Source: Lentisphaerota bacterium | GTDB lineage: Bacteria > Verrucomicrobiota > Lentisphaeria > Oligosphaerales > Oligosphaeraceae | Assembly: GCA_012799755.1 (NCBI GenBank) | Contig: JAAZKQ010000495.1 | Location: forward strand, 1 to 5,144 | DNA length: 5,144 nucleotides | Direction: 5' to 3' | Shown here: piece after piece, positions 1 through 5,144 of the stretch | Position numbering within the stretch: position 1 is the first letter of the stretch | Layout of the letters: every line of letters starts with the position of its first letter | The notes under the pieces: model-generated | What the model was told of the DNA's origin: nothing | The model's database searches: none | What the model saw: the letters and a program-made list of their open reading frames with translations, nothing else | Translations under genes and position numbers: made by a program

Positions 1-324
1 GCTCTTGGCTTTAATCGGTTGCAAGTGCTGCGGCAAATCATCCTGCCGCAGGCCGCCAAGCATGTGCTGCCGGTTTTCAAGGGCGAAGTTATCTCGACGG
101 TCAAAATGACGTCGGTCGTAGGCTATATCGCCATCCAGGATCTGACCAAAGTCAGCGATATCATCCGTAGCCGCACCTATGAAGCGTTCTTCCCGCTCAT
201 TGCCACCGCACTGATCTATTTCACCTTCTCAGGCCTGCTTATCTTTCTGCTCAGCCTGCTGGAGCGAAAAGTTGATCCGGCACTGCGAAAACGGGTTGTT
301 AAAGGAGTGGAGGTGAAGGTATGA
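1..324 (+). CDS. Polar amino-acid ABC transporter permease, C-terminal part (5' truncated by window edge)
   Basis: This is the last 107 residues of an inner-membrane permease of the HisM/GlnP family. These proteins form the channel of polar amino-acid importers and contact the ATPase through a cytoplasmic EAA loop. The frame is open from base 1. The first residues, ALGFNRLQVLRQIILPQA, are the second half of that loop (Gly-3 and the I-LP motif), so the conserved EAA and all earlier membrane segments lie left of the window. A hydrophobic segment follows in the region VISTVKMTSVVGYIAI, and a final membrane helix covers roughly residues 64-88 (FFPLIATALIYFTFSG onward). The tail is basic and cytoplasmic. 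The stop overlaps the ATPase start in an ATGA, so the two are translationally coupled and very likely form one transporter. The substrate cannot be read from this fragment. The family call is firm; the amino-acid specificity class is inferred from the family and from the GlnQ-type partner. Confidence 0.9.
   Translation, partial: ALGFNRLQVLRQIILPQAAKHVLPVFKGEVISTVKMTSVVGYIAIQDLTKVSDIIRSRTYEAFFPLIATALIYFTFSGLLIFLLSLLERKVDPALRKRVVKGVEVKV
309..315 (+). promoter_or_regulatory. Ribosome binding site for the ABC ATPase gene
   Basis: GGAGGTG lies inside the end of the permease gene, and its GGAGG core is 7 bases before the ATG at 321. A second purine-rich AAGGAG is at 302-307. The strong Shine-Dalgarno sequence together with the ATGA overlap makes the start at 321 secure. 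Confidence 0.75.
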
Positions 325-1427
325 TTACGGTCAGACATCTTAGCAAGAAATTCGGCGAAACCTGTGTCCTCAAAGATGTCAATGCCGAAATCAACAAAGG
401 CGAAGTCATCTCGATCATCGGCCCGTCAGGGACTGGGAAAAGCACGTTTTTACGCTGCCTGAATTTGCTGGAGAGACCCAGTTCCGGGGAGATTCTGATC
501 AATGGCGTCAGCCTGCTTTCGCCAGAGACGGACATCCACCTGCTGCGCCGCAAAATGGGCATGGTCTTCCAATCTTTCAACCTCTTTTCCCACCTGATGG
601 TCGTTGAGAACCTGATGCTTGGGCCGGTGCAGTTGTTGAAGCTGAGCCGCCAGGAAGCCTATGACCGATCAATGAAGCTGCTTGAGACAGTTGGCCTTAC
701 AGCCAGAGCTTATGCCTTTCCAGGGGAATTGTCCGGTGGCCAGAAACAGCGTGTCGCTATTGCCCGGGCCTTGGCCATGGAGCCGGAAATCATTCTTTTT
801 GATGAGCCGACTTCAGCGCTTGATCCAACTATGGTCAGCGAAGTGCTTGCGGTTATCCGCAAGCTGAAGGAGCAGGGCCTGACCATGATGATCGTAACCC
901 ACGAAATGGATTTCGCGCGGGATGTCTCCACGCGAATATTCTATATGGACGAGGGCATCATCTTCGAAGACGGCCCCCCCGAACAGATTTTTGAACACCC
1001 CAAGCGGGAAAAAACCAGAGCTTTCATACACAAAATCAGCCTTTTCCGTTTCACGGCTGAGAGCAAAACCTTGGACATTTACCGTTTCAACGCAGAACTC
1101 GAAGATTTCTGCATCCGCCATCTGCTCAACCGCAAACAAATCCATAACCTGCAACTGCTCTGCGAAGAAGTTCTGGTCAATCTCCTTTTCCCGCTTACTG
1201 AAAAGGTCGAACTGTCCATCGGCTGTACGGATGACAACCGTGAAACCGAAATTACATTCGAATATGCTGGACAGACCGGCAACCCGCTCGAAAATCCAAA
1301 ACCGGATCAGGAACTCTCCTGCAAGATCGTTCAACACCTCGCCCCTGAATGCAACTTCAGCACAGAAGCAGGCTCCAGCAGACTGCGCTTTGTCCTCAAG
1401 GACAACAACTCCAAGGTATCATCATGA
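321..1427 (+). CDS. Amino-acid ABC transporter ATP-binding protein fused to a degenerate RsbW-like HATPase domain
   Basis: This 368-residue protein has two parts. Residues 1-240 are a complete GlnQ/HisP-type ATPase that powers amino-acid import: Walker A GPSGTGKS (34-41), Q-loop Gln-84, signature LSGGQKQR (137-144), Walker B IILFDEP with Glu-162, D-loop SALD (165-168) and switch His-194. GlnQ-type proteins normally stop near residue 240-250. Here about 128 more residues follow (from base 1041). They resemble the RsbW/SpoIIAB anti-sigma/kinase fold. LQLLCEEVLVNLL (277-289) is an N-box matching LQLAAEEVFAN in the HATPase of the fourth gene, with Glu-283 and Asn-287 in the E-x-x-x-N spacing. FEYAGQTGNPLE (313-324) sits where the D-x-G-x-P box should be but lacks the Asp. 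QELS (330-333) replaces the glycine-rich GGLG. The extension is thus probably a non-catalytic protein-binding domain, not a working kinase. Its stop overlaps the STAS start (ATGA). The ATPase call is certain. The extension's identity rests on motif comparison by eye and is moderately sure. Confidence 0.93.
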   Translation: MITVRHLSKKFGETCVLKDVNAEINKGEVISIIGPSGTGKSTFLRCLNLLERPSSGEILINGVSLLSPETDIHLLRRKMGMVFQSFNLFSHLMVVENLMLGPVQLLKLSRQEAYDRSMKLLETVGLTARAYAFPGELSGGQKQRVAIARALAMEPEIILFDEPTSALDPTMVSEVLAVIRKLKEQGLTMMIVTHEMDFARDVSTRIFYMDEGIIFEDGPPEQIFEHPKREKTRAFIHKISLFRFTAESKTLDIYRFNAELEDFCIRHLLNRKQIHNLQLLCEEVLVNLLFPLTEKVELSIGCTDDNRETEITFEYAGQTGNPLENPKPDQELSCKIVQHLAPECNFSTEAGSSRLRFVLKDNNSKVSS

Positions 1428-1720
1428 AAATTGAAAAAGACCGCAAAGGCCAAGAACTGACGCTAACCCTGAGCGGGCGCCTCGACACCACTACCGCCCC
1501 GACGCTCGAACAGGAACTCCAGCAGTCCTGGAATGATATCAGTACCCTCATTCTTGAACTCAAGGAACTTGATTATATCTCTTCCGCCGGACTGCGAGTC
1601 ATCCTGACCGCCCAGAAACACATGCTTAAACAGGGCTCCATGAAATTGCGCAATCTCAGCGACAATGTCCGCGAAGTCTTTGAAATGACTGGATTCGCCG
1701 ATATTATGACGATTGAATGA
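1424..1720 (+). CDS. Single-domain STAS protein, anti-sigma-factor-antagonist type (SpoIIAA/RsbV-like)
   Basis: This 98-residue cytoplasmic protein is a complete STAS domain. The N-terminal strand region has LTLTLSGRLDTTTAPTLEQ (12-30), matching the G-E/R-L-D start of SpoIIAA. The switch loop DYISSAGLRVIL (50-61) follows, and the C-terminal helix has NVREVFEMTGF (81-91), matching VKRLFDMSGL of SpoIIAA. In SpoIIAA the phosphorylated residue is the serine right after the Asp of DSSGLG. Aligned here, that is Ser-54 of SSAGLR, so the phospho-switch residue is kept. In the known system the unphosphorylated form binds the RsbW/SpoIIAB kinase, and a PP2C phosphatase restores it. The ATG at 1424 was chosen because it overlaps the upstream stop (ATGA), has AAGG at 1413-1416, and gives the normal domain length; an upstream in-frame extension would overlap the ATPase gene for no reason. 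The flanking genes encode an intact HATPase/phosphatase and a degenerate HATPase, both plausible partners. The family is certain; the partners are inferred. Confidence 0.93.
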   Translation: MKIEKDRKGQELTLTLSGRLDTTTAPTLEQELQQSWNDISTLILELKELDYISSAGLRVILTAQKHMLKQGSMKLRNLSDNVREVFEMTGFADIMTIE

Positions 1721-1734
1721 TAGCACCTGCCAAC

Positions 1735-1742
1735 GGCGGTGA
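1735..1742 (+). promoter_or_regulatory. Probable ribosome binding site deciding the start of the phosphatase gene
   Basis: GGCGGTGA is one mismatch from GGAGGTGA and sits 4 bases before the ATG at 1747. The alternative ATG at 1717 overlaps the STAS stop as ATGA but has no purine-rich sequence before it (the preceding bases read ATTATGACGATTGA). This favours 1747, although coupled re-initiation at 1717 cannot be excluded. Confidence 0.5.
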
Positions 1743-1746
1743 TTCC

Positions 1747-4005
1747 ATGCGCAATACCTTCCTGAAATGGCTTTTTGCCTTTATCGCCACCGCGTTTGCC
1801 CTGACTTTCGGAATCTCTTTCTTGGTGCAAACCCGGCAGGCCCGGGAAAATGCCGTCCTGTTGATCAGGTTGCGTATTTCAGATGCAAGGCGGCAGCTGT
1901 CCGTCACTGAAGGGAACCTGAAGCGCATTTCCGAGATGACAAGTGCGATGGCGCTGATCAAGGCGCGCGCCTTTGCCGGCTTCATTGAACAATCTCCTGA
2001 GCTGCTCACTTCCCGTGAAAAGCTGCAAGAGATTCGCAGGATGCTTGATGTTGATGAACTGCACGTTTCCGACCAGAAAGGCATCCTGATTGCTTCAGTT
2101 CCTGAAGAATATCATGGCTACGACATGGCCTCGGCTGCGCAATCTGCCGCTTTCCTGCCAGCCATCTCCGATCCATCCTTTGAAATGGTGCAGGAGCCGC
2201 AACGTAAAGGCAGCGACAGTGAAATGTTTCAATATGCCGGTGTTGCACGCATTGACCAGCCGGGCATTGTGCAAATCGGCTATCATCCACGACGCCTGAT
2301 GGAGGCCGCACAGCTGGCTGATATCCGAAATATCGCTGCCGGTTTCCGCATCGGAACCCGTGGCGCCATCATCATCTGCCAGAATCACCAGATCCTCAGC
2401 TACGGCGGCGCCAACCTCTCAAAAACCGACCTGATTGCCGCACGCATCAACCAGGAAAACCTACTCAACCAAAAAATCTTCCGCACCCATGTCGGCAACC
2501 AAGAATTTCTTGGCGTGGCAGAAAAATTTCGGGACTACTGGATTGTCGGCATCCTGCCCACAAATGAGATGTACCTCCGCCGGAACTCCGTAGTAGGTGT
2601 ACTGGTTGTCGTTGATTTGCTGCTCTTTGCTCTGGTCTTTGTCCTGGTCTCGATTTTAGTGCAAAAAATCGTCATCAATGGCATCTACCGGATCAATGCA
2701 TCGCTGAAAAAAATCACCAGCGGAAACCTCGAGGAAAAAGTCCAAGTTACCAACACCGATGAATTCAAAGCTCTCTCCAAAGGAATTAACGCTACTGTCG
2801 CCGCATTGAAAAATGCCATTACAGAGACCGCCGCACGGATAGATGCAGAGCTGCAATTTGCACATACGATTCAGGTGTCAGGATTGCCCGACCCCAACCC
2901 GGTCTTTCCGCAGCAGGTACCGTTCACCTTGGCCGCCTCAATGAAAACTGCCAAAGAAGTCGGCGGCGATTTTTACGATTATCTGTTGCTTGACGATGAC
3001 CATCTCTGGTTCATGATTGCGGATGTCTCCGGCAAAGGAATCCCAGCGGCCCTGTTTATGATGACCACCAAAACGCTTCTCCATAAGCTGGCCGAAAAAG
3101 GCCTGTCGCCAAAAGATATTTTTGAACAAAGCAATCGGGAAATATGCGCCCGCAACAAAACCGGCATGTTCGTCACCGCCTGGATGGGCATCCTTGAACT
3201 TGGCAGCGGACGTCTGGAATGTGCCAATGCCGGCCATAATCCGCCATTGCTGCTGCATGCTGATGGCAGCAGTGAATTTTTGAAGATACCACCGGGCTTA
3301 GTGCTGGGCGGCATGGAAACCAGTAAATATCGTGGCAGCAGCCTGTATCTCAAGCCCGGAGACCGCATCATTCTTTATACCGATGGCGTCACCGAAGCGC
3401 AAAACCCAAAGGGGGACTTCTTCGCTGAAAAACGCTTCCAGCAGGTGATGGAAAAACACAATCAAGCATCTGTAACATCGCAGCAGCTTCTTGCCGAAAT
3501 CAATCAGGCAGTCAGCTGCTTCGCCGATGGCGCTGAGCAGGCTGATGATATCACCCTGCTCACTCTGGAATTCAACGGGAAAACGCCAACATGCCTGACT
3601 CTGCCGGCAGAACTTGAGCAGCTCCAATCCCTGCAAGAATTCCTTGAAAAGCATCTTCTCCAGGCTGGAATATCAGATAAAATCTGTTCACAATTGCAGC
3701 TGGCTGCCGAAGAGGTCTTCGCCAATATTGCCAGGTATGCCTATCCGGCACAGGCCGGCAATGCCGGCATCAGCCTGCAGATTCTTCCACACCCCAAGGG
3801 CAAAATCATCTTGCAATTCAGAGACAATGGCATTCCTTGGAACCCGCTCACAAAATCCCCCCCTGACATCAATTTGCCGGCTGATCAGCGTCCAGTCGGT
3901 GGCCTCGGCATCTTCCTGGTGCGTAAAATTATGGATGATTGCCTGTATCAATATCAAAATAACCAGAATATACTCACGCTGACAAAATATCTCCCGGCAG
4001 AATGA
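1747..4005 (+). CDS. Membrane-bound sensor with HAMP, SpoIIE/RsbU-type PP2C phosphatase and C-terminal RsbW-like HATPase
   Basis: This 752-residue protein has the following order. A membrane helix covers about 5-27. An extracytoplasmic sensor region covers about 28-280; LDVDELHVSDQKGILIAS (100-117) and the two-lobed look suggest a Cache-type fold, but this is tentative. A second membrane helix is at about 283-306. A HAMP linker covers about 307-358 (ITSGNLEEKVQVTNTDEF). A PP2C/SpoIIE serine phosphatase covers about 365-610, with EVGGDFYDY (404-412), DVSGKG (426-431), NAGHNPP (494-500), LYTDGVTEA (543-551) and ADDITLL (599-605); all metal-binding aspartates are present. An RsbW-like HATPase covers about 612-752, with N-box EEVFANIARYAY (Glu-656, Asn-660), DNGIPWNP (Asp-693) and GGLGIFLV (718-725), all intact. 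By family knowledge the PP2C domain dephosphorylates a STAS protein and the HATPase phosphorylates it; here both are in one chain downstream of the sensor. The obvious substrate is the STAS protein just upstream. Start 1747 was chosen on its ribosome binding site; starting at 1717 would add 10 residues. It is the last gene of the operon. Confidence 0.93.
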   Translation: MRNTFLKWLFAFIATAFALTFGISFLVQTRQARENAVLLIRLRISDARRQLSVTEGNLKRISEMTSAMALIKARAFAGFIEQSPELLTSREKLQEIRRMLDVDELHVSDQKGILIASVPEEYHGYDMASAAQSAAFLPAISDPSFEMVQEPQRKGSDSEMFQYAGVARIDQPGIVQIGYHPRRLMEAAQLADIRNIAAGFRIGTRGAIIICQNHQILSYGGANLSKTDLIAARINQENLLNQKIFRTHVGNQEFLGVAEKFRDYWIVGILPTNEMYLRRNSVVGVLVVVDLLLFALVFVLVSILVQKIVINGIYRINASLKKITSGNLEEKVQVTNTDEFKALSKGINATVAALKNAITETAARIDAELQFAHTIQVSGLPDPNPVFPQQVPFTLAASMKTAKEVGGDFYDYLLLDDDHLWFMIADVSGKGIPAALFMMTTKTLLHKLAEKGLSPKDIFEQSNREICARNKTGMFVTAWMGILELGSGRLECANAGHNPPLLLHADGSSEFLKIPPGLVLGGMETSKYRGSSLYLKPGDRIILYTDGVTEAQNPKGDFFAEKRFQQVMEKHNQASVTSQQLLAEINQAVSCFADGAEQADDITLLTLEFNGKTPTCLTLPAELEQLQSLQEFLEKHLLQAGISDKICSQLQLAAEEVFANIARYAYPAQAGNAGISLQILPHPKGKIILQFRDNGIPWNPLTKSPPDINLPADQRPVGGLGIFLVRKIMDDCLYQYQNNQNILTLTKYLPAE

Positions 4006-4039
4006 AAGCCGTCATTCTCCCATGTAATAGATCAGGCAA

Positions 4040-4059
4040 AGCAAAAATAAAATTTTGCT
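4040..4059. repeat. AT-rich inverted repeat between the phosphatase gene and the CRISPR array
   Basis: AGCAAAA and TTTTGCT form a perfect 7-bp stem around the 6-base loop ATAAAA, one base before the first CRISPR repeat. It could act as a weak terminator for the operon (35 bases after its stop) or for a minus-strand CRISPR transcript. It is neither GC-rich nor followed by a proper T-run on the plus strand, so the terminator role is only a possibility. The other bases of the 4006-4060 gap show nothing recognisable. Confidence 0.35.
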
Positions 4060-4060
4060 A

Positions 4061-4355
4061 ATTTCAATTCACGCGCCCGCATGGGGCGCGACAGGTAGTT
4101 CTTCCAAACCATCGAAAAATCGCCGTTGTTTCAATTCACGCGCCCGCATGGGGCGCGACGCGTAGCCGTACTGGAGCACAATTGGCGTTGGATGTTTCAA
4201 TTCACGCGCCCGCATGGGGCGCGACCTGCCGGTCTCCCAGCCATTCGCGCATCCCCTCGTTTCAATTCACGCGCCCGCATGGGGCGCGACACTCCCGGGG
4301 ATCGTCGGCCGCCGTCGTCGCCAGTTTCAATTCACGCGCCCACACAGGGCGCGAC
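4061..4355 (-). CRISPR. CRISPR array, type I-C-like, 5 repeats and 4 spacers
   Basis: Five 32-bp repeats lie at 4061-4092, 4128-4159, 4194-4225, 4259-4290 and 4324-4355. On the plus strand each begins TTTCAATTCACGCGCCC after a first base G (A in the first copy) and ends GGGCGCGAC. Spacers are 4093-4127 (35 bp), 4160-4193 (34), 4226-4258 (33) and 4291-4323 (33), all different. Each repeat contains a 7-bp palindromic stem, CGCGCCC with GGGCGCG, around a 5-base loop. Read on the minus strand, repeats start GTCGCGCCCC and end ATTGAAAC, the form of the type I-C crRNA repeat with its 5' handle at the end, so the crRNA strand is assigned as minus from family knowledge. That would place the leader on the right. 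Copies 2-4 are identical, copy 1 differs in one base and copy 5 in three. No cas gene is in the window. The array is certain; type and direction are inferred from the repeat alone. Confidence 0.95.
4324..4355 (-). repeat. Right-end variant CRISPR repeat with altered loop
   Basis: This copy differs from the other repeats at three positions (19, 22 and 23 on the plus strand). The hairpin loop becomes ACACA instead of GCATG, while both 7-base stem arms and both flanks are unchanged. A degenerate end repeat usually marks the trailer, which conflicts with the leader position expected from type I-C orientation. Confidence 0.85.
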
Positions 4356-4395
4356 AGGAACCGTTGGCTAGTACAATGTTGCAATTAACAAACAA
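4356..4395. other. Short AT-rich gap between CRISPR array and transposase remnant
   Basis: These 40 bases contain no gene. They are AT-rich, like a CRISPR leader, and sit where the leader of a minus-strand type I-C array would begin, but are too short for a usual leader. They may be its remnant or simply flanking DNA of the insertion element. No convincing promoter was seen. Confidence 0.3.
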
Positions 4396-5144
4396 CTAAA
4401 AACAGGAAAATACTGGGTACAGGTGCTTGAGCTTGATTCTCGCGTCCGCCGTTTGAAAACGCCAAACAACTTTTTCTCGCTTCTCATTCCTCTCATTTTC
4501 CCATGCCAGCGCCTGCTTTTCCACTTCTTCCGCCGTGGCGATTCTTCTGTTCAAACACTGCTTGCTCAGTATGCTGAGTTCAATCTCCGCCACGTTCAGC
4601 CACGATTCATGTTTTGGGGTGTGCACCAATTCAAAGCGTCGCATCAACGCATGGGCTTTCGCGGGATCAAAGGTTCTCATACAGGGAAACAAAGTTGTGG
4701 GGGGTAAGATTGTCGCAGACAAGCGTAATGCGTTTTGCATTCGGATACATGTCGGAATTCAACAAAGTGCGCGATATCCTGCCTCATTTTTCGCTCGAAC
4801 ACCTTTACCATGCGTTTCCCGGCCAGCGGATCCACGGCCATGAAAACATTCGAGGTCCCGCATCGGACATATTCCGTGTCAAAATACCAGCCCCGTGTTC
4901 ATCTCTGTACGCTTCACGACAATCAGCAATCAGCTGCTTGGGCATTTCGTTCATACAGACCACTGGATACGCAGAATCTTCAGGTCGCGTATAGACATCA
5001 ATGACATTCTCCATTGCCGGGACGAAAGCTCCATTTCGTCCCGGAGGAATAACCCATTCTTTCCTCAACCAAGGCTTAATCTCCTTTTTTTTAGCACACG
5101 TGACACCGTGGAGTACGATATTTCATCAACGATCTTCAATTCCA
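4396..5144 (-). pseudogene. IS630-family transposase, frameshifted and 5' truncated by window edge
   Basis: On the minus strand the pieces of one DDE transposase can be read in order across different frames. The frame from the right edge to about 4890 gives WVIPPGRNGAFVPAMENVID, then CMNEMPKQLIAD. From about 4890 to 4755 it gives FDTEYVRCGTSNVFMAVDPLAGKRMVKV in a second frame. From about 4755 to 4672 it gives YPNAKRITLVCDNLTPH. From about 4672 to the TAG at 4396 it gives HALMRRFELVHTPKHESWLN, AEIELSILSKQC and TADARIKLKHLYP. These are typical IS630 segments. At least three frameshifts are needed, so no full protein can be made. The first catalytic Asp (family motif CMDE) is Asn here (codon 4949-4951); the second Asp (CDN, codon 4712-4714) and the Glu region (AEIE, codons near 4579-4587) remain. 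The N-terminal helix-turn-helix is beyond the window. The element's 3' end should lie near 4396-4425, but the terminal inverted repeat cannot be defined without the other end. Confidence 0.88.

Noticed and set aside
813..1337. Minus-strand open frame of 174 codons
   Set aside because: It is a shadow of the ABC ATPase gene, has no recognisable motif, and crosses the conserved ATPase core and its tail.
3298..3654. Minus-strand open frame inside the phosphatase gene
   Set aside because: The plus strand here encodes conserved PP2C motifs; the reverse frame has no family features.
4126..4399. Open plus-strand frames with repeated FQFTRPHGAR, VSIHAPAWGA and FNSRARMGRD peptides
   Set aside because: They are translations of the CRISPR repeat in three frames; such peptides are a familiar annotation artefact, and there is no start signal or domain.
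4356..4400. Promoter for the CRISPR transcript on the minus strand (TTGTTT and TACTAG 16 bases apart)
   Set aside because: Each hexamer matches only about three consensus positions; this is expected by chance in AT-rich DNA.
4396..4740. An intact small protein starting at the minus-strand ATG at 4740
   Set aside because: Its first about 22 residues are out-of-frame reading of the transposase, and the rest is the transposase C-terminus; it is part of the pseudogene, not a separate gene.
4423..5004. Plus-strand open frames to the right of the array
   Set aside because: They are antisense to the transposase remnant, whose protein motifs are clear on the minus strand.

Overview
The window appears to come from a bacterium of intermediate GC content (about 50% by eye). 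It holds three blocks: a membrane-transport and signalling operon on the plus strand (1-4005), a small CRISPR array (4061-4355), and a decayed transposase on the minus strand (4396 to the right edge). The sequence does not fix the taxon. A polar amino-acid ABC transporter next to a SpoIIE/STAS/RsbW-type switch, a type I-C-like CRISPR repeat and an IS630-family element would all fit an anaerobic or gut-type bacterium, for example a PVC-group member or another diderm. That is a guess.

Operon (1-4005). Four genes run head to tail, joined by ATGA overlaps or very short distances. (1) The 3' end of a polar amino-acid ABC transporter permease. (2) Its GlnQ/HisP-type ATPase, which carries an extra C-terminal domain of about 128 residues resembling an RsbW/SpoIIAB-type HATPase fold in degenerate form. 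(3) A 98-residue single-domain STAS protein of the anti-sigma-factor-antagonist type, with the phosphorylatable serine present. (4) A 752-residue membrane protein with an extracytoplasmic sensor-like region, HAMP, a SpoIIE/RsbU-type PP2C phosphatase and a C-terminal RsbW-like HATPase with its motifs intact. Genes 2-4 therefore contain every part of a partner-switching module: phosphatase, kinase, STAS switch protein and a possible docking domain. No sigma factor is visible. The docking candidate is attached directly to the transporter motor, so the simplest hypothesis is that the module controls amino-acid uptake, or that the transporter feeds into the switch. This is the most interesting part of the window.

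CRISPR (4061-4355). There are five 32-bp repeats of type I-C-like sequence and four spacers of 33-35 bp. No cas genes are in the window. The last repeat on the right differs from the consensus only in the loop of the hairpin. A short AT-rich inverted repeat abuts the left end.

Transposase remnant (4396-5144). This is an IS630-family DDE transposase read on the minus strand. It is broken by three frameshifts, and an Asn replaces the first catalytic Asp. Its 5' part lies beyond the window. The fragment ends about 40 bp from the array, on the side where the leader of a type I-C array would be expected.
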